Source: Humibacillus sp. DSM 29435 (GTDB lineage Bacteria > Actinomycetota > Actinomycetes > Actinomycetales > Dermatophilaceae). From it: DNA of 64,000 nucleotides. Under the pieces are notes generated by a model. The model was not told the DNA's origin and ran no database searches. It was given only the letters and a program-made list of their open reading frames with translations. Location: assembly GCF_001758225.1 (NCBI RefSeq), contig NZ_MAST01000051.1, forward strand, positions 62,001-126,000, read 5' to 3'. Each line of letters begins with the position of its first letter. The stretch's first letter is position 1. Below, in pieces: positions 48,939 to 57,965 of this stretch. Position numbers and translations under genes: made by a program.

Positions 48939-50207
48939 TCAGTTCGCGATGTTGAAGCCGAAGCTGAGCACCGCTGGCACCGCCGGATCGGCCTCGAGCA
49001 GGGCGACCCGGCTCACGAGGCCGGTGTCGGGGTTCCACTGCAGCAGCCACACCCCGTCTGCCGTGGTGTTCGTGTAGAGAAGTTCCTGCTCTATCGAGTA
49101 GCCGACGACCTGGCAGCATCCCTTGCTTCGGGCGGGGGACTCGCCCATGACGAGCAGCCGGCGCTCGCTGGGGTCGTACAGCGTCACCGAGAGGATGCCC
49201 TGGGACGGGGCGACGCCGTCGCCGGCGTCCAGGCCGTCGGAGAGGAAGACCCCGGATGCTGCAGAGAGGTTCGTCGAGAAGGTCTGTCCGTTGGTCTGGG
49301 TCACCGGCGCGCTCACCGCTGTCGGGGTCTTCCTCAGACCCTCCAGCTCCCAGAACGTGACCGAGGGTGCGCCCGTGGGGTCGACACCGATGACGTTCTT
49401 GGCGCCGGTGTAGCCCTCGGGCAGCTTCTCTGCCGTGGGCGACGCGGCCGCCGTGTCGATCTGCCAGGCCCCGCCGTCACCACTGGCGACGACCTTGGTC
49501 CCGGCCCACCGCACCTGCTCGATGGTCTGGGAGGGTACCGAGTGGGTCTTCACGGTGCCAGTAGTCAGATCGAGGGTGATGATTCGACCCGGCTGGGCGA
49601 AGGCCACTCCGCGAAATGACAGAGAGCCGGTCGCCAACGGCACCGACCGGTTGCCATCGGTGTCGCGCACCCAGCCGAGACGCACGTCGGTAGTGACGAG
49701 ACTGCCGTCGAGCAGGGCGAACACCGGTTGGAAGGTCGTCGCGTCGGCATAGCTCGGGGCGTCGACCGCCTCGATGAAGGCCGCGATCGGTGTCTCTCCC
49801 CGCCAGCTGGGGTCGTTGGCGATGACATCGGCCAGCTCTCGCCGGGTGGCAGTGGGGTCGATCTTCTCGAGCCGGTTCACCGGCGTGAACGACGCGGTCG
49901 GAAGGCCTCCCTCGGTGCCGAGGGGTGGTGCGACGACGTACCGGGTGCCGTCTGGGGCCAGCCGCCAGGCCGTCGCGGTTGCGGTCTGGCTGACGCTGGG
50001 CGCCGGGGTGGGGGGTGGAGTCGTGCGACCGGCGGCGAACGTTCCGGCCACGACGGCCACCACGGCGGCAGCCGCCACGCCCGCCACGGACGTGCGACGC
50101 CGGCGAGACCGACGGCGCTGGGCGCCGGCCCAGGATCGTTCGACGAGGTCGACCTCGCGCACATCGGCGCTGGCCGTTTCGAGCAGCTCGGTGATGTCGG
50201 GGTTCAT
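48939..50207 (-). CDS. membrane-anchored beta-propeller-like protein, probable anti-sigma partner
   Basis: 422 aa: a short cytoplasmic acidic start (MNPDITELLETASADVREVD), an Arg-rich stretch, one membrane helix (SVAGVAAAAVVAVVAGTFAAG), then an external region of short beta-type strands ending in a Cys pair (GCCQVVGYS). The gene overlaps an ECF sigma factor gene as ATGA, an arrangement typical of sigma/anti-sigma pairs. A classic ZAS motif is not seen, so the anti-sigma role rests on context. Confidence 0.72.
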   Translation of the reverse strand: MNPDITELLETASADVREVDLVERSWAGAQRRRSRRRRTSVAGVAAAAVVAVVAGTFAAGRTTPPPTPAPSVSQTATATAWRLAPDGTRYVVAPPLGTEGGLPTASFTPVNRLEKIDPTATRRELADVIANDPSWRGETPIAAFIEAVDAPSYADATTFQPVFALLDGSLVTTDVRLGWVRDTDGNRSVPLATGSLSFRGVAFAQPGRIITLDLTTGTVKTHSVPSQTIEQVRWAGTKVVASGDGGAWQIDTAAASPTAEKLPEGYTGAKNVIGVDPTGAPSVTFWELEGLRKTPTAVSAPVTQTNGQTFSTNLSAASGVFLSDGLDAGDGVAPSQGILSVTLYDPSERRLLVMGESPARSKGCCQVVGYSIEQELLYTNTTADGVWLLQWNPDTGLVSRVALLEADPAVPAVLSFGFNIAN

Positions 50208-50731
50208 GACGGGTCCTCCTGACGGAGCGCCGGCGCGAGGTGGGGTACCCGCTCTCGCAGGTTGGCCAACGCGGTGTGCGTCTGGCTCTTGACGGTGCCG
50301 ACGGTCACGCCCAGCACGTCAGCGGTGTCGGCTTCGCTGCGGTCCTCGAAGAACCGCAGCACGAGCACGGCCCGTTGCTTGCGGGTCAGGCGGGCCAGGG
50401 CGGCGTCGAGGTCGACGCGGTCACCGACCCGATCACCCAGGGTGTCGTGCCCGCCGGGGTGAGCGGCATCCGGCTCGGGTGGCACGGCACGCAGGTGCTC
50501 GCGGCGGGTGCGCCGCCACGACGAGACGGCGTCGCGGTAGAGGATGCGGCGCACGTAGGCGTCGGGGGCGCCATGCTTGACGGTGTCCCAGCGCAGGGCC
50601 AGCTTCTCCAGGGCTTGCTGAAGCAGGTCTTCGGCTCGGTGGGCGTCTCCGCACACGAGGTAGGCCGCTCGGAGCAGCCGGTGCTGTCGGGCTCGCACGT
50701 AGTCGGCGAAATCGTCATCGATCGGTCTCAT
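50204..50731 (-). CDS. SigE-family ECF RNA polymerase sigma factor
   Basis: 175-residue extracytoplasmic-function sigma factor of the actinobacterial SigE family. Region 2 (DFADYVRARQHRLLRAAYLV, DLLQQALEKLALRW) spans about residues 8-70 and region 4 (LTRKQRAVLVLRFFEDRSEADTADVLG, then TVGTVKSQTHTALANLR) about 115-160. GGGAGG lies seven bases before ATG 50731. Its signal is presumably sensed by the membrane protein encoded next. Confidence 0.92.
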   Translation of the reverse strand: MRPIDDDFADYVRARQHRLLRAAYLVCGDAHRAEDLLQQALEKLALRWDTVKHGAPDAYVRRILYRDAVSSWRRTRREHLRAVPPEPDAAHPGGHDTLGDRVGDRVDLDAALARLTRKQRAVLVLRFFEDRSEADTADVLGVTVGTVKSQTHTALANLRERVPHLAPALRQEDPS

Positions 50732-50833
50732 GCGTGCACCTCCCTTGTCACCCTCTGAACGCGACAGACCCCCTGCGGGGTTGGGGGCATCGTCGAGAAA
50801 TCGAGAAATCGAGAAGAACGGGTCGCAGGGCTG

Positions 50834-52387
50834 TCAGCGGGTATAGACGGCTTCGCCGCCGATCACGGTCTGGAGCACCTGGGTGTCGCGCAGGTCGGCG
50901 GGGTCGACCGACCACAGGTCACGGTCGAGGCAGACGAGGTCGGCGAGCTGCCCCGGCACCAAACGGCCGACATCGGCGCGCCCCACCGCCTCGTGGGCGC
51001 CGACGGTGTGCGCGTGCATCGCCTCGTCGAGCGTGACACGCTCACTGGGCCGCCAACCCCCGGGCGGCACTCCACCCTCGCGCTGCCGCGTCACGGCAGC
51101 GTGGATGCCGTGGAAGGGGTTCGGCTCCTCCACGGGAGCATCCGACCCGAAGGCCAGTCGCACCCCCGCGTCGAGCAGCGTGCGGAACGCGTACGAGAGC
51201 AACGGCCGCTCATCGATGAGGCGGTCGACCATCTCGAAGTCGGCGGTGCAGTGACTCGGCTGCACCGACGCGATGACGTCGAGCGAGCGGAACCGGGCCA
51301 CGTCGGAGGGCCGCAGGTGCTGGGCGTGCTCGATGCGCAGGATGCCGGTGTGCCCCTCGTCGCGCATCACGGCGAAGGCATCGAGCACCAGCCGGTTCGC
51401 CTCGTCACCGATGGCGTGCGTGCACACATCAAGGCCCGCCTCGAGGGCCAGCCGAGTGCGTTGCAGCAGAACGGGATACGGCATGGCGGCGATGCCGCAG
51501 CCCTCGTGCCCGATGAACGGTGCGGTCATGTGGGCCGTCTGCGAGCCCAGCGCGCCGTCGCTGAAGAACTTCACAGGCCCCACGCGGAAGCGGGCGTCGC
51601 CCTGACCCGAGCGCCGTCCCTGCGCGATCGCGAGCTCGAGGTCGTCGTCGCGGGTGCACTTGGTGACCCGCAGCCGCAATCGGCCGTCGGTGTGCATGGC
51701 CGCGTAGGCCGCCCGGCACTCCTCGCCGTCGATGTCGGTGATGCTCGTCAAGCCCAGGGAGAGAAGCCAGTCGTGGCATCGTTCGAGCCACGGGCGCAGG
51801 GGTTCGACCGGCCGGGGCACGGCGTCGAGCAGTTCCTGTGCCGACTCTCGCAGGATGCCGGTGGGCTCGCCATCGACGTCGCGAGCGATCTCGCCGCCGA
51901 CCGGGTCGGGCGTGTCTCTGGTGATGCCGGCGCGTTGCAGGGCAAGGGAGTTAGCCCACACGGTGTGCCCGTCGACGCTGACGAGGGCTGCGCCCCGGTC
52001 AGGGACGACGCTGTCGAGGGAGTACCGGTCGGGCTGGGTCGCGACGTCCCACCGGTTGTGGTTCCAGCGGCCACTGATGACCCACGCGCCGTCGGGCAGC
52101 GAGACAGCGTGTATGCGCACCATTTCGAGACACTCGGCGAGCGAGCCGGCTTCGCGTAGGTCGACCGACGCCAGGGCGCGGGACTGCCACTCGGTGTGGA
52201 TGTGGGCGTCGTGCAGCCCTGGTGTGACCACCTCACCGGGGAGGTCTACGGTCGTCGACGACTCCGCTTCCCGCGCCTCCGCGCCGACCGCCACCACGAC
52301 ACCGTCTTCGACCAGCAAGGCGTCTGTCCAAGGTAGCTCGGGTGACCCGGTCCAGATGCGACGGTGGCGCAACAGAGCCCGGGTCAT
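50834..52387 (-). CDS. amidohydrolase, YtcJ/imidazolonepropionase-like
   Basis: 517-residue metal-dependent amidohydrolase. The metal motif HDAHIH is at residues 59-64; KFFSDGALGSQTA, the THAIGDEANR His and FGSDAPVEEPNPF with the catalytic Asp follow the YtcJ family. It overlaps the quinone reductase gene as ATGA. N-substituted formamide deformylase-like activity is the usual annotation, but the substrate is unknown. Confidence 0.88.
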   Translation of the reverse strand: MTRALLRHRRIWTGSPELPWTDALLVEDGVVVAVGAEAREAESSTTVDLPGEVVTPGLHDAHIHTEWQSRALASVDLREAGSLAECLEMVRIHAVSLPDGAWVISGRWNHNRWDVATQPDRYSLDSVVPDRGAALVSVDGHTVWANSLALQRAGITRDTPDPVGGEIARDVDGEPTGILRESAQELLDAVPRPVEPLRPWLERCHDWLLSLGLTSITDIDGEECRAAYAAMHTDGRLRLRVTKCTRDDDLELAIAQGRRSGQGDARFRVGPVKFFSDGALGSQTAHMTAPFIGHEGCGIAAMPYPVLLQRTRLALEAGLDVCTHAIGDEANRLVLDAFAVMRDEGHTGILRIEHAQHLRPSDVARFRSLDVIASVQPSHCTADFEMVDRLIDERPLLSYAFRTLLDAGVRLAFGSDAPVEEPNPFHGIHAAVTRQREGGVPPGGWRPSERVTLDEAMHAHTVGAHEAVGRADVGRLVPGQLADLVCLDRDLWSVDPADLRDTQVLQTVIGGEAVYTR

Positions 52388-53367
52388 GCGTTGGGTACCA
52401 GGATCAGCTTGCCGGTGGTCTGCCTGCCCTCCAGGGCCTCGTAGGCAGCGGCCGCGTCGGCGAAGGCGTATCGCCCGCCGACGTCGACCTTCAACGAGCC
52501 GTCGGCGACAGCACCGAGCACCTCGCCGGCCCGCCACTCGTACTCTTTTCGGTCAGCGACGTAGTGCACCAGCGTCGGCCGCGTCACGAACAGTGACCCT
52601 CCGGAGTTGAGCCGCTGGAGGTCGAACGGCGGCACCTGACCACTCGCGCCGCCGAAGAGCACCATCATGCCGCGCGGTCGCAGCGAGGCCAGCGAGGCGT
52701 CGAAGGTCGACCTGCCGACGCCGTCGTAGACCACGTCGACTCCCTGGGGGGCGACCTTCCGCACCGCCGCCGCGAGGTCGTCGACGTCGGCGTAGTCGAT
52801 GAGGTGCTGGGCGCCGAGCCGCCCTGCGACCTCGAGCTTCTCGCTCGACCCGGCCGTGGCCACGACGGTGGCCCCCTTGGCCGTGATGAGCTGCACGAGC
52901 AGCTGTCCGACCCCGCCGGCCGCCGCGTGCACCAGGGCTATGTCGTCGCGCTGCACGGCGTACGTGCTGTTGACCAGGTAGTGCGCCGTCAGCCCCTGCA
53001 GCATCACCGACGCCGCGACCTCCAGGTCGAGCCCGTCAGGCACCGGAACCAGCGCGGCAACCGGCTTGTTGACGACGGTCGACTGGCTGCCGGTCGACTG
53101 GCACCACGCGACGCGGTCGCCGGTCTGGATGCCGACCACGCCGGCCCCGACGGCCACAACCGTGCCGGCTCCCTCCTCACCCAGCACGAAGGGGGTCGGC
53201 ACCGGGTAGACGCCCTGGCGCTTGTACACGTCGATGAAGTTCACGCCAGCGGCCGCGACCTCGATCTGCACCTCGCCGTGCGCCGGTGCCGGCAGGTCAT
53301 GGGTCTGCACGGCCAGCACGCTGCCGTCGCCGGGCTCGGTCACGAACACACTCGTCGCAGTGGTCAT
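52384..53367 (-). CDS. zinc-independent quinone oxidoreductase (MDR superfamily)
   Basis: NADPH:quinone reductase-like protein of 327 aa. GVNFIDVYKRQGVYPVPTP (given in part), the nucleotide motif HAAAGGVGQLLVQL at about 147-160 and DVVYDGVG fit the family; no structural zinc Cys cluster is present. ATG 53367 is favoured because TAGGGT lies seven bases before it (leaderless layout). Confidence 0.9.
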   Translation of the reverse strand: MTTATSVFVTEPGDGSVLAVQTHDLPAPAHGEVQIEVAAAGVNFIDVYKRQGVYPVPTPFVLGEEGAGTVVAVGAGVVGIQTGDRVAWCQSTGSQSTVVNKPVAALVPVPDGLDLEVAASVMLQGLTAHYLVNSTYAVQRDDIALVHAAAGGVGQLLVQLITAKGATVVATAGSSEKLEVAGRLGAQHLIDYADVDDLAAAVRKVAPQGVDVVYDGVGRSTFDASLASLRPRGMMVLFGGASGQVPPFDLQRLNSGGSLFVTRPTLVHYVADRKEYEWRAGEVLGAVADGSLKVDVGGRYAFADAAAAYEALEGRQTTGKLILVPNA

Positions 53368-53374
53368 GGTCGCC

Positions 53375-53380
53375 ACCCTA
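53375..53380 (-). promoter_or_regulatory. -10 element of a likely leaderless quinone reductase promoter
   Basis: On the minus strand TAGGGT is followed by seven bases and ATG 53367. It lies in the 21-bp gap after the acetyltransferase gene. Confidence 0.45.
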
Positions 53381-53388
53381 TGACCGCC

Positions 53389-53880
53389 TCAGCCCTCGCC
53401 GGCCAGCCGGTCGAGCGCCTCCCCGTCGAGCCGGAACGTCGTCCACTCGCTCTGGGGAAGGGCACCTCGTGAGCGGTAGAACTCGATCGACGGGGTGTTC
53501 CAGTCGAGCACGGTCCACTCGAACCGCGGAAAACCCCGTTCGACGCAGATCTGCGCCAACCGCCCGAGCAGGGCGCGGCCGATCCCCGAGCCGCGCTGGT
53601 CGGCCTCGACGAAGAGGTCCTCCAGCCACATGCCCTGTTGCCCGGTCCACGTCGAGAACGTGGTGAACCACAGGGCCATGGCCACCACCTGCTCGTCCCG
53701 TTCGACCACGAGGCAGGATGCCGCCGGGCTGCCTTGCGCGGGGAAGAGGGCGTTCGCGAACTGCTCCGTCGTGGCGACGGCCGAGGCCGGCTCTCGCTCG
53801 TACTCGGCGAGGGCCTGCACGAGCCGGATCAGGTCAGGAACGTCGTCACGCCGGGCATCGCGGATCTCGAAGTCGGTCAT
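53389..53880 (-). CDS. GNAT acetyltransferase, diamine/spermidine acetyltransferase-like
   Basis: 163-residue GNAT protein. LIRLVQALAEYERE, GMWLEDLFVEADQRGSGIG (acetyl-CoA loop) and FEWTVLDWNTPSIEFYRSRGA resemble spermidine/spermine N1-acetyltransferases. The ATG at 53880 is preferred over upstream in-frame codons; CACAAT lies six bases before it. It is divergent from pcrA. Confidence 0.86.
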   Translation of the reverse strand: MTDFEIRDARRDDVPDLIRLVQALAEYEREPASAVATTEQFANALFPAQGSPAASCLVVERDEQVVAMALWFTTFSTWTGQQGMWLEDLFVEADQRGSGIGRALLGRLAQICVERGFPRFEWTVLDWNTPSIEFYRSRGALPQSEWTTFRLDGEALDRLAGEG

Positions 53881-53886
53881 CCGCTC

Positions 53887-53892
53887 ATTGTG
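53887..53892 (-). promoter_or_regulatory. possible -10 of a leaderless acetyltransferase promoter
   Basis: CACAAT on the minus strand, six bases before ATG 53880. The first base departs from TANNNT, so this is weaker than the other cases. Confidence 0.3.
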
Positions 53893-53986
53893 CCCAGAGT
53901 CACGGGCGCCGCGAGACGCGCCTGGGGGGCAGGTGGCCGCGGGGCCGGGCGGGGGCGGCATCCGGTGGGCAGACGACGGTACGAAA

Positions 53987-54022
53987 GTGACCACTCGACT
54001 GTGAGTTTGGCTGAGTGGTCAC
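53987..54022. repeat. 10-bp inverted repeat between the acetyltransferase and pcrA
   Basis: GTGACCACTC (53987-53996) and GAGTGGTCAC (54013-54022) are perfect complements with a 16-base loop, in the divergent promoter region. It could be an operator shared by both genes. It does not match the actinobacterial LexA box. Confidence 0.6.
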
Positions 54023-54077
54023 GGGTGTGCGTGGCTGGCCGGGCGTGTGGGTGGCGAGACGTAGGCTGGAGGCCATC

Positions 54078-56594
54078 ATGAGCACGCTTTTTGACGACCT
54101 CCCGATCTCTGGGCCCCCGGGTCCCGACCACCCCTCCGGGGGTGGGTCGAGTGGACTCGACCCGTCGCGGGAGGCCCGGCGTGAGGTGACCGACCGGGGA
54201 GTTCCGACCTGGGCCGAGGCGGCAGCGGCCGGGGGAGTGGGCGCCGCGGGGCGGCATCCGGGCATGGATCCGACGCAGCTGCTGGAGGGGCTCAACCCCA
54301 GCCAGCGGGCCGCGGTCGTGCACGAGGGAGCCCCGCTGCTCATCGTGGCGGGCGCCGGGTCGGGCAAGACGCGCGTGCTCACCCACCGCATCGCCTGGCT
54401 GCTGGGCGAACGGGGGGTCCAACCCGGGCAGGTGCTGGCCATCACCTTCACCAACAAGGCGGCGGCCGAGATGCGCGAGCGGGTCGCGAACCTCGTCGGC
54501 CCCCGGGCCCGGGCCATGTGGGTGATGACCTTCCACTCGGCGTGCGTGCGCATCCTGCGGCGGGAGGCGGCCAAGGTGGGCATGAAGTCGACGTTCTCGA
54601 TCTACGACGCCGCCGACAGCCAGCGGCTGATGGCGCTCGTGCTGCGCGACCTCGACCTCGACCCCAAGCGCTACCCGGCACGCGGCTTCACCCATCAGGT
54701 GAGCAACCTCAAGAACGAGCTCATCGACGAGGAGACCTACACCTCGAAGGTGGCCGAGGGCGACCACTACGAGCGCACGGTCGCGCAGGCCTATACGCAG
54801 TACCAGCGTCGGCTGCGCCAGGCCAACGCGCTCGACTTCGACGACATCATCATGATGACCGTCAACGTGCTGCAAGCCTTTCCCGACGTCGCCGAGTACT
54901 ACCGCCGCCGGTTCCGTCACGTACTCGTCGACGAGTACCAAGACACCAACCAGGCTCAGTACCAGCTGATCCGCGAGCTGGTCGGGGCGGTGCCGACGGA
55001 TGCGAGCCCCCAGGGCGCCTACGTCGTGCCGCCGGGCGAGCTGTGCGTGGTCGGTGACTCCGACCAGTCGATCTACGCCTTCCGTGGGGCGAGCATCCGC
55101 AACATCCTCGAGTTCGAGAACGACTACCCCGACGCCAAGACGATCCTGCTCGAGCAGAACTACCGCTCCACCCAGCGCATCCTCAGGGCGGCCAACGCGG
55201 TCATCAGCCGTAACGAAGGCCGGCGGGCGAAGAACCTCTGGACCGACTCCGGCGACGGCGCGATTATCACCGGATACGTCGCCGACAACGAGCACGACGA
55301 GGCGGCGTTCGTGGCCAAGGAGATCGACGACCTGGCCGAGCACGGCGTCAAGCCCGGCGACGTCGCCGTCTTCTACCGCACCAACGCCCAGAGCCGTGCC
55401 GTCGAGGAGGTGCTCGTGCGGGTCGGCCTGCCCTACAAGGTGGTCGGTGGCACGCGGTTCTACGAACGCCGTGAGGTCAAGGACGCGCTCGCGTACCTGC
55501 GCGTCATCTCCAACCCGACCGACACCGTCAACCTGCGCCGCATCCTCAACACCCCCAAGCGGGGGATCGGTGACCGGGCGCAGGCGTGCGTCGCCGCTCT
55601 GGCCGATCGCGAACGCATCCCGTTCGTCGCCGCGCTCGGCCGCGCCGAGGACGCCCCCGGTATCGCCACCCGATCTGTGGTGGCGATCAAGGGCTTCACG
55701 ATGCTGCTCGAGAAGATCCGGGTGATCTACGAGACCGACGACAGCGTGGCCGCGCTGCTCGAGGCCACGCTCGAGCACAGCGGCTACCTCGACGAGCTGC
55801 GGGCCAGCCACGACCCTCAGGACGAGACGCGTGTCGAGAACCTCGCCGAGCTCGTCGCGGTCGCGCAGGAGTACGACGAGCGGCGCGCCACCGAGCTCGA
55901 GGAGTCGGGCGGTGAGCTGCCTCCGGGCGTGGAACCCGAAGACGTCGGGCCGGCCGGCGCGCTCGAGGAGTTTCTTGAGCAGGTCTCGCTCGTGGCCGAC
56001 GCCGACGAGATCCCCGACTCTCCCGAGGGTGAGGCGGCGGCCGAGCAGGGCGTCGTCACGCTGATGACGTTGCACACGGCCAAGGGGCTCGAGTTCCCGG
56101 TTGTCTTCCTTACCGGGCTCGAAGACGGCACCTTTCCGCACCTGCGCTCCCTCGGTGACCCGAAGGAGCTGGAGGAGGAGCGTCGCCTGGCCTACGTCGG
56201 CATCACCCGCGCGCGCGAGCGGCTCTACCTCTCGCGGGCCTCGGTGCGTTCGGCGTGGGGCGCTCCGCAGTACAACCCGCCCTCGCGCTTCCTCGACGAG
56301 ATCCCCGGCGACCTGGTCGACTGGCAACGGCTGGGCCCGTCGTTCAGCGGGGCCCGTGGCGCAGGCCAGCCGGCCGTCGCCACGCTGGCGGCTCGACCCG
56401 GGGTGCGCAGTCTCGGTAAGCGACCGATCCTGTCGTTGCGTTCCGGCGACAAGGTCAGCCACGACACCTTCGGCCTCGGCACGGTCGTGCGGGTCGAGGG
56501 CGAGGGTGAGAAGTCGATGGCCCACGTCGACTTCGGCGTCGACACCGGCACCAAACGGCTGCTGCTGCGCTACGCACCCCTGCTCAAGCTCTGA
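54078..56594 (+). CDS. pcrA: ATP-dependent DNA helicase PcrA/UvrD
   Basis: Superfamily 1A 3'-to-5' helicase for repair and replication restart. Walker A AGAGSGKT at residues 91-98 (motif I), VDEYQDTN (motif II), GDSDQSIYAFRGA (motif III), QNYRST (motif IV), VTLMTLHTAKGLEF (motif V) and YVGITRARERL (motif VI) are in order. Length 838 aa with a 60-residue N-terminal extension and a Tudor-like C-terminal KVSHDTFGLGTVV. GGAGG lies six bases before ATG 54078; TAGGCT is just upstream as a possible -10. Confidence 0.97.
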   Translation: MSTLFDDLPISGPPGPDHPSGGGSSGLDPSREARREVTDRGVPTWAEAAAAGGVGAAGRHPGMDPTQLLEGLNPSQRAAVVHEGAPLLIVAGAGSGKTRVLTHRIAWLLGERGVQPGQVLAITFTNKAAAEMRERVANLVGPRARAMWVMTFHSACVRILRREAAKVGMKSTFSIYDAADSQRLMALVLRDLDLDPKRYPARGFTHQVSNLKNELIDEETYTSKVAEGDHYERTVAQAYTQYQRRLRQANALDFDDIIMMTVNVLQAFPDVAEYYRRRFRHVLVDEYQDTNQAQYQLIRELVGAVPTDASPQGAYVVPPGELCVVGDSDQSIYAFRGASIRNILEFENDYPDAKTILLEQNYRSTQRILRAANAVISRNEGRRAKNLWTDSGDGAIITGYVADNEHDEAAFVAKEIDDLAEHGVKPGDVAVFYRTNAQSRAVEEVLVRVGLPYKVVGGTRFYERREVKDALAYLRVISNPTDTVNLRRILNTPKRGIGDRAQACVAALADRERIPFVAALGRAEDAPGIATRSVVAIKGFTMLLEKIRVIYETDDSVAALLEATLEHSGYLDELRASHDPQDETRVENLAELVAVAQEYDERRATELEESGGELPPGVEPEDVGPAGALEEFLEQVSLVADADEIPDSPEGEAAAEQGVVTLMTLHTAKGLEFPVVFLTGLEDGTFPHLRSLGDPKELEEERRLAYVGITRARERLYLSRASVRSAWGAPQYNPPSRFLDEIPGDLVDWQRLGPSFSGARGAGQPAVATLAARPGVRSLGKRPILSLRSGDKVSHDTFGLGTVVRVEGEGEKSMAHVDFGVDTGTKRLLLRYAPLLKL

Positions 56595-56686
56595 CGGATG
56601 CCGCTCACCCTGACGGCGCGCAGGTGGGCCATGCCCCGTGACCGTCTCGGGGCCTCCCCGGCACACTGCTCGGGGAATCCGCCCTG

Positions 56687-57928
56687 ATGCTGATCGGCCG
56701 CAGGCCTGTTCGCGCGGCTACCGCCTACTACTGGTTCGAGGGCAGCTGGTCGCTGCTGCACGCCCTCGCCTTCACCCTCGCCCTGCTCTACCAGGTTCAG
56801 GTGGCTGGGTTGACCCCGTTCCAGCTGATCCTCGTCGGGACCGTCATGGAGGCGACGTGCTTCCTGTTCGAGATTCCCACCGGGATCGTCGCCGACCTCT
56901 ACTCCCGAAGGCTGTCCGCGCTCATCGGCGCGTTCGTCGTGGGCATCGGCATCCTGATCCAGGGGATCTGGCCCTCGTTCGGGCCGATCGTGCTGGCCAC
57001 GGTGGTGTGGGGCATCGGCTACACCTTCGTGTCCGGCGCGGTCGACGCCTGGATCACCGACGAGGTCGGCGAGAACGCTATGCAACCGCTCTTCACCCGG
57101 TACCAGCAGCAGCATCTGGCGCTGACGGTCGTCGGAACCATTCTGGCCGGCGTCGTCGGGCAGGTGAACCTCCAGCTGCCGATGATCGTCGCCGGCGCCG
57201 GCTTCCTGGTGCTCGGCGTCGTGATGACGGTCGTCATGCCGGAGAACGGCTTTCACCCGGTCCCGAGGCCGGAGCGCGACACGTGGTCACACCTGCGGCG
57301 CACGTTGCTCACGGGCGTGGCCGCAGCGCGACGGCCTGGGGTGGTCCGCTCGTTCCTGGTCATCGCCGTGCTGACCGGCGTCTCGTCGGAGGTCTTCGAC
57401 CGGCTCTGGACGGCGCGCGTGCTCGAGGCCTTCAGGTTGCCGACGGTCTTGGGGGTCGACGACCCCGCGATCTGGTTCACGGCGTTCGCTCTGATCGGCA
57501 GTCTGCTGGCCCTGCTCGCCAGCGTGCTCGCCAACCGCCTCGCCACCGAGCGGCTCAACGCGCTGCACCCGGCTGGGCTGCTCGCCACCCTGCTGCTGGT
57601 GCAGGTCGCGGGGATGGTGGGGTTCGCCTTATCCGGGTCGCTGTGGCCGGCCCTGGTCGCCCTGTGGGTCCGCGACTCCGCCCGGGCCATCGCCTACCCG
57701 GTGCAGGGGGCGTGGATCAACCGCAACGTCGAGTCGCGCACCCGGGCCACCACCCTGTCGCTGACCAGTCAGGCGGATGCCATCGGCCAGGTGGTCGGGG
57801 GCCCGCCGCTCGGAGCGCTCGCCACCCGAACCTCGATTCCCGTGGCCCTGCTCGTCTCGGCTGGGGTGCTGGCCCCTGCAGCCTTGGTCTACGCCCGACT
57901 ACGGCCCAGTCCCGACGAAACCGACTGA
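56687..57928 (+). CDS. MFS transporter
   Basis: Major facilitator of 413 aa with about 12 membrane segments. FLFEIPTGIVADLYSRR matches the first loop motif, and the second half (ATTLSLTSQADAIGQVVGGPPLGA) is also conserved. The substrate is unknown; drug efflux members of this group have a similar first loop. It stands alone, 92 bases after pcrA, and converges on the M23 gene. Confidence 0.88.
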   Translation: MLIGRRPVRAATAYYWFEGSWSLLHALAFTLALLYQVQVAGLTPFQLILVGTVMEATCFLFEIPTGIVADLYSRRLSALIGAFVVGIGILIQGIWPSFGPIVLATVVWGIGYTFVSGAVDAWITDEVGENAMQPLFTRYQQQHLALTVVGTILAGVVGQVNLQLPMIVAGAGFLVLGVVMTVVMPENGFHPVPRPERDTWSHLRRTLLTGVAAARRPGVVRSFLVIAVLTGVSSEVFDRLWTARVLEAFRLPTVLGVDDPAIWFTAFALIGSLLALLASVLANRLATERLNALHPAGLLATLLLVQVAGMVGFALSGSLWPALVALWVRDSARAIAYPVQGAWINRNVESRTRATTLSLTSQADAIGQVVGGPPLGALATRTSIPVALLVSAGVLAPAALVYARLRPSPDETD

Positions 57929-57965
57929 GCAGCCGGCACTCTCGCTCTTGTGCAGCGAACGAACG

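Noticed and set aside
53987-54022. LexA/SOS box before pcrA
   Set aside because: The arms do not resemble TCGAAC-N4-GTTCGA.
53877-56666. Open frame of 929 codons opposite pcrA
   Set aside because: Antisense to a fully motif-complete helicase; long frames in the opposite strand are common at this GC level.
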